A stretch of DNA of 64,000 nt from Planctomycetota bacterium (GTDB taxonomy: Bacteria; Planctomycetota; Planctomycetia; JALXBF01): the NCBI GenBank assembly GCA_026991575.1, contig JALXBF010000183.1, positions 32,653-96,652 of the forward strand, given 5' to 3'. The position numbers and the translations under genes are program-made. Of this stretch, positions 19,267-28,325 are shown one piece after another (positions within the stretch are counted from its first letter, which is position 1; every line of letters begins with the position of its first letter). The notes beneath the pieces are model-generated. The model saw nothing but the letters and a program-made list of their open reading frames with translations. It was not told the DNA's origin and did not search any database.

Positions 19267-21662
19267 GCAACGAAACCGGTGCGGAACGAAGCCAGCAAGA
19301 GCGGAGCCCCAGCGCGCTGGAGCCCGGTGCTCAGATGACGCTCCCGTTGCTGGCCGTGAAGAACACGGTGCTGTTCCCCTACCTGTTTCTGCCGCTGTCG
19401 GTCGGACGTGCCAAATCGGTTGCTGCGGTGGAGCAGGCAGTGGCCAGCGAAGACAAGACGCTGGTCGTTGTGAGCCAGAAGAGTCCGGACGTGGAGACGC
19501 CCGGACCGGACGACCTGCACCGCGTTGGGACTCGGGCAGTGATCAAGAAGCTGTCCCGCGCCGATGGCAGCATGGAGCTACTGGTCCAGGGGATTGATCG
19601 TGTGCGGATCCTGGCGTTTACCCGCGAGGAGCCATATCTGGAGGCGCGCGTCGAGCTGCTGCCAGTGCCGGCGGGCGAAGGCCCTGAGGTGGATGCCCTG
19701 TATCGGGAAGTCGAGGCGGCGGCACGGCGCATCGTGGAGCTGTCCCAACCGGAGGTCCAGCAGCATCTGATCCAGATCATCCAGCAGGCACCGAGCCGTA
19801 TCTGGCTCGTGTACATGCTCGGCTCGATGCTCACGCTGGACACGGACAAAGAGCAGGCGCTTCTGGAGGCGGATACGCTGAAGGACGCCCTGGAGCTGCT
19901 GCTGCGGTACCTGAACGAGGAGATTCAGATCCTTGAGCTACGCCGCAAGATCGCTGAGCGTGCACGCTCGGAGATGACCAAGGAGCAGCGCGAATACATG
20001 TTGCGCCAGCAGCTGCGGGCGATCCAAGAAGAACTGGGCGAGACTGCGCCGGAACTGGAGGACCTGCGCAAGCGAATTGCCGAGGCAGACTTACCGGAGA
20101 ACGTGCGGACCGAAGCCGAGCGCGAGCTGAGCCGACTGGAACGGATCCCTACCGCCTCACCCGAGTACCAGGTCGTGCGCACCTACCTGGAGCTGATTGT
20201 TGAGCTTCCCTGGAACAAATCCACTCAGGACAACCTCGACATTGAGCACGCGCGGCGGGTTCTCGACGAGGACCATCACGACCTGGAGCGCGTCAAGGAA
20301 CGGATCCTGGAGCACCTTGCCGTCATGCGGCTCAACCCACAGGCGCATGGCCCCATTCTCTGTTTCGTCGGGCCCCCTGGTGTGGGGAAGACTTCGCTCG
20401 GACAGTCAATTGCGCGTGCGCTGGGGCGGAAGTTCGAACGAATGAGCCTTGGAGGGCTACACGACGAGGCCGAGTTGCGCGGTCACCGCCGCACGTACGT
20501 CGGAGCGATGCCCGGTCGTATCATCCAGGCAATCCGGCGGGCCGGAGTCAACAACCCGCTGCTTATGCTCGATGAAGTGGACAAGCTCGGTCGTGACTTC
20601 CGCGGAGACCCGGCGGCTGCTTTGCTGGAGATCCTCGATCCGGCCCAGAACCACTCCTTCCGCGATAACTACCTCGACCTGCCGTTCGATCTGTCCCGAG
20701 TGTTCTTCATCTGCACGGCGAACACGTTGGACACGATCCCGCGACCGCTGCTTGACCGGATGGAAGTGCTTCGGCTGGCGGGCTACACGCCAGAGGAGAA
20801 GCTGGTCATTGCCCGCCGCTACCTCATCCCGCGCCAGCTTAAGGAGACCGGCTTGCCAGCGGAACTGGTGGAGCTGCCCGATGAGACAATCCGGGCAATC
20901 ATCATGCGATACACGCGTGAGGCCGGGGTGCGCGAGCTGGAGCGGACTATTGGCCGGGTGTTTCGCCGCGTGGCGGTAAAGGTCGCCGAAGGGCGACGCG
21001 AGCGGACGGTCGTTCGTCCGGAGGACTTGACCGAGTACCTGGGGCCGGAGCGGTTCGCCCCAGAGCAGCTGCGCCGGAAGCTGCCGCCGGGCGTGGTACC
21101 GGGATTAGCGTGGACGGAGTACGGGGGCGAAGTGCTTTACGTGGAGGCGGTGTTGCTGCCGGAATCGGAGGGCGTGCGGCTGACCGGCTCGCTAGGCGAA
21201 GTGATGAAGGAGTCGGCGTATGCGGCGTACAGCTACGTCTGGTCGCGTGCGGAACGGTACGGCCTTGATCCACGGCAGCTCAAACGCAGCGGTGTCCACA
21301 TCCACGTGCCTGCTGGTGCGGTGCCGAAGGATGGCCCGTCGGCCGGCGTTGCCATGCTCACCGCCATTGTCTCTGTGCTGACCGCAGTGCCCGCGGACCC
21401 ACTGACAGCAATGACCGGCGAAATTACCCTGAGCGGCCTGGTGCTCCCGGTGGGAGGGATCAAGGAGAAAGTGTTGGCCGCGCACCGCGTGGGGATGAAG
21501 CGGGTGCTGCTGCCCGAGCAAAACCGATCCGATCTGGAGGAGATCCCACAGGAGGTACAGGAGGCGATCGAGTTTGTCTTTGTCTCCGAAGTCGAAGATG
21601 CGTTGCGCGTGGCATTGCCGGGACTGGCCGACAGACTGACCGTGGCCGGTGCACAGCCGTAG
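19263..21662 (+). CDS. lon: ATP-dependent Lon protease (endopeptidase La)
   Basis: N-terminal LON domain 'LPLLAVKNTVLFPYLFLPLSVGR'; Walker A GPPGVGKTSLGQSIARALGRKF; PKDGPSAGVAMLTA; LPVGGIKEKVLAAHRVGMKRVLLPEQNRSDLEEIP. ATG at 19263 overlaps the hsp20 stop (ATGA). Confidence 0.97.
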   Translation: MSNETGAERSQQERSPSALEPGAQMTLPLLAVKNTVLFPYLFLPLSVGRAKSVAAVEQAVASEDKTLVVVSQKSPDVETPGPDDLHRVGTRAVIKKLSRADGSMELLVQGIDRVRILAFTREEPYLEARVELLPVPAGEGPEVDALYREVEAAARRIVELSQPEVQQHLIQIIQQAPSRIWLVYMLGSMLTLDTDKEQALLEADTLKDALELLLRYLNEEIQILELRRKIAERARSEMTKEQREYMLRQQLRAIQEELGETAPELEDLRKRIAEADLPENVRTEAERELSRLERIPTASPEYQVVRTYLELIVELPWNKSTQDNLDIEHARRVLDEDHHDLERVKERILEHLAVMRLNPQAHGPILCFVGPPGVGKTSLGQSIARALGRKFERMSLGGLHDEAELRGHRRTYVGAMPGRIIQAIRRAGVNNPLLMLDEVDKLGRDFRGDPAAALLEILDPAQNHSFRDNYLDLPFDLSRVFFICTANTLDTIPRPLLDRMEVLRLAGYTPEEKLVIARRYLIPRQLKETGLPAELVELPDETIRAIIMRYTREAGVRELERTIGRVFRRVAVKVAEGRRERTVVRPEDLTEYLGPERFAPEQLRRKLPPGVVPGLAWTEYGGEVLYVEAVLLPESEGVRLTGSLGEVMKESAYAAYSYVWSRAERYGLDPRQLKRSGVHIHVPAGAVPKDGPSAGVAMLTAIVSVLTAVPADPLTAMTGEITLSGLVLPVGGIKEKVLAAHRVGMKRVLLPEQNRSDLEEIPQEVQEAIEFVFVSEVEDALRVALPGLADRLTVAGAQP

Positions 21663-22590
21663 CAGCGGCTCGGATGCACGCGCACGCGGCGGTCCCAGCC
21701 CGGGCAACACCGTAACCGGACGGGGGCAGAACGTGCCCGGGCGGACGCAAGCGTCTGCTCGAAAGGGAGCTGCAGTGGGACGGCGCCGTCAGCAGGCCTC
21801 GGGCTGCCAGCATGGACGGCAGGGTCAGGAGGCGGTGGCCTCATGCGGCGAGCTTGCACAAGCCATCGCCGGCGTTTTCAAAAGCCTTCGGGACAGGGTC
21901 CGACGTGCAGCGAGCAGTTCTCCCTTCCGTGCTCCAGCGGCTCGCCTGCCCGTGGCCAGCAGGCGGGTATCACAGCACGATGGCTGCACGTAATGCCTTG
22001 CACAGGATAGCGGCAACGGTCGAGCCTCACCGCCTCCCGCGGCATCCCCGGTGAGTCGGAGGCCGGCGGTGGCGCCGGGAGGAGCTTCCCCGTTGGCCAT
22101 GCCCCCCCATTGTGACCCGTGCACTACCGGGGACGGTACGGCTGGGCATACCAAACCGTACGGGCCTGCGCGTTCTCCGCGGAAGGTTCGGCCACGCAAC
22201 GTGGCCTGGGGAGCGAGAGTACCCGGTGGACGGCTTGCCGTAGTCTCGAACGCCAGCTCAGGACGGGAAGAACGCACCTGTGTGGCTACGGGGGCAGTAG
22301 TCGAGCAATCCTGCGTTCGGGGGGCTCCCGCGAGGGCTGGTTCAGCGGGGTTCTCCGGGGACAGTGTGCATTGGCCCAGCCCGGCCGAAAACGGTCAATG
22401 CATGCAGTCCCTGCCCGGAGTTCCGGCGACTCATCCCGCCGTCCTGTCCGCAGGAGCTCGAGCGCACTGGCTCCTCGAGGCGCGTCTGCGGGGGGATCGA
22501 CTTGGGGCGGGCCAGCAGCTACAATGAGTGGCCCTGCCGTAGCACGGGTGCGGTGGGGGCAGAAGACCAGAGGACCGAGGAAGGGACGCT

Positions 22591-23331
22591 ATGTTTCCCA
22601 TCCGAGACACCATTCCACATCGGCGGCCGCCGCTGGCCATGTGGGGAATCATTTTGTTGAATGGCCTGGTGTTCTTTCTTGAGCTTTCGCTGCCGCCGGC
22701 GGAGCTCGAACGGCTTTTTCGGATGGCAGGGGTGGTGCCAGCGCGACTAGCCGAGCCTTTCCTTGTCGGCAATCCAGTATTGTTCTTGCAAAGGCTGCCT
22801 GCCTATCTGACGCTGCTTACGTGCATGTTCCTGCACGGTGGATGGTTCCATTTCATTTCGAACATGTGGGCGCTGTGGATCTTCGGGGACAATGTCGAGG
22901 ACCGCATGGGCTCGGTCCGGTTCGTGGCTTTCTACGTTCTGACCGGAATCATCGCCAGCATCGTACACGTGTTGATGGATCCGACTTCGACGGTGCCTGT
23001 GGTAGGAGCTTCCGGGGCCATTAGCGGGGTAATGGGAGCGTATATGCTGTTTTTCCCAACCTCGCGTGTGGTGACTTTGGTGCCGGTCTGGATTTTTCCT
23101 TTCTTTTTCGAGGTGCCTGCCGCAGTGTTCATGCTTGTGTGGTTTCTGATCCAGCTGCAAAGCGGCCTTTGGTCGCTGGTTGCACCTGAGTTGGTGGGCG
23201 GCGTGGCCTGGTGGGCGCACGTGGGTGGTTTTGTCGCCGGTTTGGCCCTGTGCAAGTTCTTCCAGCTGCCCACGGGCTACTGTCGCAGGTGTGAGCTGGA
23301 TGAGGGGGTTTGGGAATCGGCCTGGACGTAG
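22591..23331 (+). CDS. Rhomboid family intramembrane serine protease
   Basis: 'LTCMFLHGGWFHFISNMWALWIFGDNVEDRMG', 'VVGASGAISGVMGAY' (GxSG), 'WWAHVGGFVAGL' (catalytic His helix). Confidence 0.9.
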   Translation: MFPIRDTIPHRRPPLAMWGIILLNGLVFFLELSLPPAELERLFRMAGVVPARLAEPFLVGNPVLFLQRLPAYLTLLTCMFLHGGWFHFISNMWALWIFGDNVEDRMGSVRFVAFYVLTGIIASIVHVLMDPTSTVPVVGASGAISGVMGAYMLFFPTSRVVTLVPVWIFPFFFEVPAAVFMLVWFLIQLQSGLWSLVAPELVGGVAWWAHVGGFVAGLALCKFFQLPTGYCRRCELDEGVWESAWT

Positions 23332-23353
23332 ACCGACCGACCGGAGGAAGCAG

Positions 23354-24184
23354 ATGAGCGGCGCGGATCTGATCTGGGGGTTCTTCTTACTCGCGATGCT
23401 TCAGCCGCTGTTCCGCCAGCGGATGTTGGAGGCTGCCCGGCAGCGGTTGATTGCCAAAATCGAGAAAGAACGCGGCTCACGGGTCATCTTGCTGGTACAT
23501 CGTCAGGAGACGATGAGCCTGCTGGGGTTTCCCGTCTTCCGATACATCGATATCCACGACTCCGAGGAAGTTATCCGCGCAATCCACCTGACCGATCCGG
23601 ACCTCCCGATCGACTTGATCCTGCACACGCCTGGCGGACTGGTCTTGGCGTCACTTCAGATTGCCCGGGCCATCAAGAAGCACCGGGGCAAGGTGACGGT
23701 GTTCGTACCGCACTATGCGATGTCCGGCGGGACGCTCATTTCGCTTGCGGCCGATCAAATCGTGATGAGCCCGCATGCGGTGTTGGGACCGGTTGATCCC
23801 CAACTCGGCCAGTATCCGGCCGCCAGCGTGCTGGAGGTCGTTCGAAAGAAGCCGATCGACAAGGTGGACGACCAGACGTTACTACTGGCGGACCAGGCCG
23901 AAAAGGCGATTAATCAGGTGCGCACCGCGGTTGCCGAGTTGCTTGAGGGCAAGTTGCCGCCGGAGAAGGTCAACGAGTTGGCAAAGTTGCTATCGGAAGG
24001 GACCTGGACGCATGATTACCCGATCACGTTCGAGAAGGCCAGGGAGTTGGGGCTACCGGTCAGCGATGAGATGCCGGACCTGGTCCTGCAACTGATGGCG
24101 CTTTACCCTCAGCCGGTGCGCCAACAGCCTACGGTCGAATACCTGCCCATGCCTCGGCATCGAGAGGCGCAGCGAACCCGCTGA
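23354..24184 (+). CDS. SDH/Clp-fold membrane-anchored serine protease (serine dehydrogenase proteinase family)
   Basis: N-terminal hydrophobic segment; 'IDLILHTPGGLVLASLQIARAIKKHRGKVTVFVPHYAMSGGTLISLAADQIVMSPHAVLGPVDPQLG'. Confidence 0.82.
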   Translation: MSGADLIWGFFLLAMLQPLFRQRMLEAARQRLIAKIEKERGSRVILLVHRQETMSLLGFPVFRYIDIHDSEEVIRAIHLTDPDLPIDLILHTPGGLVLASLQIARAIKKHRGKVTVFVPHYAMSGGTLISLAADQIVMSPHAVLGPVDPQLGQYPAASVLEVVRKKPIDKVDDQTLLLADQAEKAINQVRTAVAELLEGKLPPEKVNELAKLLSEGTWTHDYPITFEKARELGLPVSDEMPDLVLQLMALYPQPVRQQPTVEYLPMPRHREAQRTR

Positions 24185-24213
24185 GCGGGCCAGCGTGCAG
24201 GTTACCTGGGCGT

Positions 24214-25617
24214 TCAGGACAGGTTGTACTCTTTGATCTTGCGCTGCAGCGTCCGAAGGCTGATGCCTAGCAGGCGGGCGGCCTCGGTACGTTTCCCTTT
24301 GGTGAACTCGAGCGTGCGTCGGATTGCTTCCCGCTCTAGCTCATCCATCGTCATGCCCGGACGGAAGATATCGTTTCCGACACTGTGGGTGGAGCGGATG
24401 TGTTCTGGCAGGTCGGACACCTCGATGCGGTCGCCTTTGCAAAAGACGATCACGCCTTCTAGCGTGTTGCGCAACTCACGCACATTGCCGGGCCATGGAT
24501 ACCGCATCAACACCTTCATCGCTTCCGGGCTTACTTTCAAGGGGGGACGACCAGCATCGTCGCAAATCTCACGGACGAAGTGGTCGACCAGCAACGGGAT
24601 ATCCTCGATCCGCTCACGCAGCGGAGGCAGGTAGATCTCGGCGACACGTAATCGATAGTAAAGGTCCTCGCGGAACTTTCCTTCCTTGACCCGCTCAGCG
24701 AGGTCCCGGTTGGTAGCGGCCACCAGGCGCACGTCGACGGCGATCTCCTGAGTGCTCCCAACCGGCATGATGCGCCGGGTCTCGACAGCACGTAGCAGCT
24801 TGGCCTGGGCTCCCGGTGGCAGCTCGCTAACCTCGTCAATGAACAACGTGCCGCCGTCGGCTGCCTGGAACAGCCCCTTCTTCCTGGCTACTGCTCCGGT
24901 GAATGCGCCACGCTCGTGACCAAACAGCTCGCTCTCCAGCAACGACTCCGGAATGGCCGGGCAGTTGACCGGGATGAACGGCCGGTCAGCACGATCACTG
25001 TTGGCGTGGATTGCCCGGGCAACCAACTCCTTGCCTGTGCCACTCTCCCCGGTAATCAGGACCGTTGCCCGCGTGGGAGCCACGAGCTTGATCTGCTCAA
25101 AGACGCGCTGCATGGCCGGCGAGCAGCCCACGAGCATTCCGAAGCGGGCTTGCTGCTGGACCTGGTCCCGTAGGGCGGCCAACTCCAGTGCGGTAGCCCT
25201 CTCGCGCAGACCCCGCCGGACCCGCTCGACGAGCTCGTCCAAGTTGACCGGTTTGGTCAAATAGTCCAGTGCACCTTCGCGCAACGCGGCCACCGCCGTG
25301 TCGACCGTCGCATGCCCGGTGATCAGGATCACCCCGATGTGAGGCGCGTTCTCCTGGACGTAGCGGAGCAGATCCAGACCGCTGCCGTCGGGCAACACCA
25401 GATCCGTGACGATCAGCCCAACCCTGTCAGGGAGCTCGGCCACCGCTGCCTTGTAGCTGTCCGCCACGACAACGTCGAATCCTTCCAACTCAAGAAACTC
25501 GGCGATGCTTTCCCTGCTGGTCGGATCGTCCTCGACCAGCAGCAGCTTCCAGTTGCGCGGGATGCCATCGGCCGCGCGTGCCTTCTGTTCAGCCGGTTCG
25601 GTGTGATCCAACGTCAT
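24214..25617 (-). CDS. Sigma-54-dependent response regulator (NtrC family: receiver, AAA+, Fis-type HTH)
   Basis: 'LLVEDDPTSRES...VGLIVTDLVLPDGSGLDLL...VILITGHATVDTAVAALREGALDYLTKPV'; 'GESGTGKELVARAIH'; GAFTGA motif; 'EAARLLGISLRTLQRKIKEY'. Confidence 0.95.
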   Translation of the reverse strand: MTLDHTEPAEQKARAADGIPRNWKLLLVEDDPTSRESIAEFLELEGFDVVVADSYKAAVAELPDRVGLIVTDLVLPDGSGLDLLRYVQENAPHIGVILITGHATVDTAVAALREGALDYLTKPVNLDELVERVRRGLRERATALELAALRDQVQQQARFGMLVGCSPAMQRVFEQIKLVAPTRATVLITGESGTGKELVARAIHANSDRADRPFIPVNCPAIPESLLESELFGHERGAFTGAVARKKGLFQAADGGTLFIDEVSELPPGAQAKLLRAVETRRIMPVGSTQEIAVDVRLVAATNRDLAERVKEGKFREDLYYRLRVAEIYLPPLRERIEDIPLLVDHFVREICDDAGRPPLKVSPEAMKVLMRYPWPGNVRELRNTLEGVIVFCKGDRIEVSDLPEHIRSTHSVGNDIFRPGMTMDELEREAIRRTLEFTKGKRTEAARLLGISLRTLQRKIKEYNLS

Positions 25618-26342
25618 CGGTTAGCCGGTTGCTCCGCTGCTTGTGTCATCACTTGCCCGGCCACGGGCAACCATAGCCGGAAGATCGTACCACGGCCTTC
25701 TTCGCTTTGCACCTCGATCCGTCCGCCCATCTCGTCGACCGCTTGCCGAACGATGGCCAGTCCCAGACCCGTACCTCCCGGCTTGGTGGAGAAGAACGGC
25801 TCGAAGATCTTTTCCTGGATCTCCTTTTTCATGCCCTGACCCGTATCCTGGACTTCCACGAGCACACCCTCATCGCATGCAGGCCGGATGCGCACCGTGA
25901 GGCGGCCACCGTCAGGCATGGCTTGCTTGGCATTCAGCACCAGGTTGAGCAGCACGCTACGCAGCCGATCGCGGTCGGCCCGCACCGGCGGTACATCGGG
26001 GGATATGTCCTGTACCACCTCCACCCGGCTTTGCTGCAGGTCCAAGGACACGAAGTCGAGCACTTCGGAAGCGATCTGGCAAACGTCAACCGGTTGAAGC
26101 GTACTGCGATTCGGGCGGGCGTACGTCAAGAAACTGTGGAACAGGCTGTCCAGGTCCACGATCAACCGATCCAGCGTGGCCGTGTGCCGTTCGATCCCCT
26201 GAGCGTTCGAGGCGACCTTCTTCTTCAGCAAGGCAAGCTGGGCACGCATAGCGTTAAGTATGTTGCGTGCCTCGTGCACGAGCTTGGGCGCAAGTTCCTT
26301 AAGGCTGTCGTCACGGCCCACTTGGCCTATGGTGTCCGTCAT
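25614..26342 (-). CDS. Two-component sensor histidine kinase lacking an obvious sensor domain
   Basis: H box 'LVHEARNILNAMRAQLALLKKK'; 'LLNLVLNAKQAMPDGGRLTVRI'; 'VEVQDTGQGMKKEIQEKIFEPFFSTKPGGTGLGLAIVRQAVDEMGGRI'. Overlaps the regulator by 4 bp. Confidence 0.92.
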   Translation of the reverse strand: MTDTIGQVGRDDSLKELAPKLVHEARNILNAMRAQLALLKKKVASNAQGIERHTATLDRLIVDLDSLFHSFLTYARPNRSTLQPVDVCQIASEVLDFVSLDLQQSRVEVVQDISPDVPPVRADRDRLRSVLLNLVLNAKQAMPDGGRLTVRIRPACDEGVLVEVQDTGQGMKKEIQEKIFEPFFSTKPGGTGLGLAIVRQAVDEMGGRIEVQSEEGRGTIFRLWLPVAGQVMTQAAEQPANR

Positions 26343-26534
26343 CGGTAACTGCTCTCACGCGGTGGCGCCAACTCGGACCACCAAGTCCAATCCCCATTCT
26401 AGAAGCGATAGCAGTGCTACCGCGTTCCCACCAGGTGCCAGGCAGCACGGAAGACGAGCGGCTGCAGGTTGCTCATGGGCACGGCTACGTTTCCCTTGCT
26501 AAAGAACCTGCCGGGCAGCGACGTCCTGTGGCGG

Positions 26535-26942
26535 TCAACTCTGGCTCTCCTGGGCAAGCAGCTCCCGGACCAGCAATTGGGCGATCGCTTCCAGCTGGTG
26601 GCCATACACGGTGATGTATCGGGTAACCCCCGACAACATCAACTCCTGTAGCAGGCAGCCCCGCGTGGCTTGTTCCCGGACGAGAGCGATTACCGGGAGA
26701 TGTCCCCCAAGGACGTGGCGCAGATGTCTGACCCACGCCAGCTGAGCGGCGGCAACCGGGGCGTCGATATGGATGATGGCACCGTCCAGGTCGGTGAACG
26801 CCGCACTGAGCGAATCAGGATGCTCGCCAATCGGTACACGGCTAACGATCTGGACTTCACAGCCGAAGCTACTCAGCCGGCTGCAGAGGTGCGCCGCTAC
26901 AGTCGTCTTGGGATCGCACAACAGCAGGATGCGTCGTTTCAT
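26535..26942 (-). CDS. Degenerate receiver-like (pseudo-response-regulator) protein
   Basis: Start ATG at 26942 preceded by GGAG. 'MKRRILLLCDPKTTVAAHLCSRLSSFGCEVQIVS...GAIIHIDAPVAAAQLAWVRHLRHVLGGHLPVIALVREQATRGCLLQELMLSGVTRYITV' has receiver-like periodicity but lacks the usual conserved T/K residues. Confidence 0.5.
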   Translation of the reverse strand: MKRRILLLCDPKTTVAAHLCSRLSSFGCEVQIVSRVPIGEHPDSLSAAFTDLDGAIIHIDAPVAAAQLAWVRHLRHVLGGHLPVIALVREQATRGCLLQELMLSGVTRYITVYGHQLEAIAQLLVRELLAQESQS

Positions 26943-27174
26943 CGTTCTCCGTGCATATTGCGCCTGGCACACGGACTGCGAGCGGCCGCGGCCCCCGTGC
27001 GGACCCGGTGCGTAACACGCCCCTTGAGCGCCTCTAGCGGTAGGCCTATCGGCTCCCGGCTGTTGCTGGCCATGACGTCTTGTTTGGACCCAGCGACTAC
27101 TACCAGCCATTTCCCGACGACGCGTCGGCGTGCGGTGTCCTGGTAGCTTGCCCTTGCCGGCTGCCCAAATGCAA

Positions 27175-27199
27175 GAGGCGCAGGGCGTCCCTGCGCCTC
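27175..27199 (-). terminator. Weak terminator-like hairpin after the hsp20 array
   Basis: Perfect 11-bp stem GAGGCGCAGGG-CGT-CCCTGCGCCTC 3' of the 27253 stop on the minus strand; only a weak T-rich tail (TTGCATTT). Confidence 0.5.
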
Positions 27200-27252
27200 C
27201 GGTGATTGCTTGGGCGACGGCGACCGTTCTTCGTTGCCGGCTCCGGATCGGC

Positions 27253-27726
27253 TTACTCGGCCTTGACCAGGACCTTGCGTCCGCGGGCCTCTTCGGGCTT
27301 CTTCTTCACGTGAACCTCCAGCACGCCCCTGTGGTAACGGGCCTCTGCCTGTTCTGGATCAATTCCTGGCGGAAGCGTGATCACGCGGCGAACCACGCCG
27401 TAGCGGCGATACTCACCGGTGCCACGCTTTGCTTCCTCGCGCCGTTCGGCCCGTACCGTGAGCAGGTTTCCGGAGAGCCGGACATCGAAATCCTCCGGCT
27501 CAAAGCCCGGGGCGTCAATACGGACCACCACCTCATCGTCGCGGTCCTCCAGGTCAAGGCCCCAGCGCCAGTCAAACCACGGTCCGACCAGCTCGCGCCG
27601 TTCCAGGAACCGGCCGAAGAGCCGGTCGATTTCGTCGCGAAGACGCACCAGCGGTTCTAGTTCGGTTGCCACCGGCTCGTGAGCCTTCTGACTACGCCGC
27701 CTTCTCCACGGAACCAGCGCAAACAT
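27253..27726 (-). CDS. Hsp20/alpha-crystallin family small heat shock protein
   Basis: 'WGLDLEDRDDEVVVRIDAPGFEPEDFDVRLSGNLLTVRAERREE...YGVVRRVITLPPGIDPEQAEARYHRGVLEVHVKKKPEEARGRKVLVKAE'; SD GGGAGGTGAGCC-ATG. Confidence 0.92.
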   Translation of the reverse strand: MFALVPWRRRRSQKAHEPVATELEPLVRLRDEIDRLFGRFLERRELVGPWFDWRWGLDLEDRDDEVVVRIDAPGFEPEDFDVRLSGNLLTVRAERREEAKRGTGEYRRYGVVRRVITLPPGIDPEQAEARYHRGVLEVHVKKKPEEARGRKVLVKAE

Positions 27727-27831
27727 GGCTCACCTCCCGTGCGCTCGCACGTGCTACTGCACGCTGCTTAGAGCACCCCGTCATCAGAGCCCCTCCTGGG
27801 CCGACGTGCTCCTGCGTGGTAGCCGCACGGA

Positions 27832-28227
27832 TCAGCCGGTCTTAACCGGGATCCGGCGCGGCTTGGCCTCAGCGGCCTTTGGCAGGTGCACGATCAGCAC
27901 GCCGTCTCGATACTCGGCGTGGATCTTATCAGGGTCGACGTCCTCGTACACGACGAACGTGCGGACGTAGTCGCCCACGCCGTATTCGCGGAACAGGTAG
28001 TCTCGCTGCTCGTCAGCCTCATCCACCCGGCCGTGCACGGTCAGCTCACCGTTCTCGAAGCGGATATCGATCTTTTCCGGGTCGAGGCCGGGCATGTCTG
28101 CGTAGATCCGCAGTTCTTCGTCCGTCTCCAGGATGTCGACCAGCGGCGTGTAGGCAACACCGCCACGGGTGCGCTCAGGCATGAGCACACCACTTGTTGG
28201 AACCTTCGTCGCCAGTTCCCGTGCCAT
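27832..28227 (-). CDS. Hsp20/alpha-crystallin family small heat shock protein
   Basis: ORF 27832..28329; preferred start 28227 (MARELATKVPTSGV). 'YTPLVDILETDEELRIYADMPGLDPEKIDIRFENGELTVHGRV...YVRTFVVYEDVDPDKIHAEYRDGVLIVHLPKAAEAKPRRIPVKTG'. Confidence 0.93.
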   Translation of the reverse strand: MARELATKVPTSGVLMPERTRGGVAYTPLVDILETDEELRIYADMPGLDPEKIDIRFENGELTVHGRVDEADEQRDYLFREYGVGDYVRTFVVYEDVDPDKIHAEYRDGVLIVHLPKAAEAKPRRIPVKTG

Positions 28228-28325
28228 GGCTGTCTCCCTCCTTTTTCGGTCTGTAGTGTCCCGACCGACGGTTCCCGGCCCGGGCTCTTCGCCCGGGCCC
28301 AACGGCGTTCGATCCAGCCGGCCGA

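Noticed and set aside
22530-22548. Weak GG-N10-GC (TGGCCCTGCCGTAGCA) upstream of the rhomboid gene
   Set aside because: Poor match to the sigma-54 consensus beyond the two dinucleotides; expected by chance in GC-rich DNA.
26964-26980. Sigma-54-like sequence CTGGCACACGGACTGCG on the plus strand
   Set aside because: GG-N10-GC spacing is correct, but there are mismatches in TTGCW and no plus-strand gene lies downstream.
27727-27831. Possible RNA thermometer (ROSE/fourU) in the leader of the last hsp20 gene
   Set aside because: A small hairpin (CGTGC-GAGC-GCACG) precedes the SD, but nothing obvious pairs with and occludes GGGAGG.
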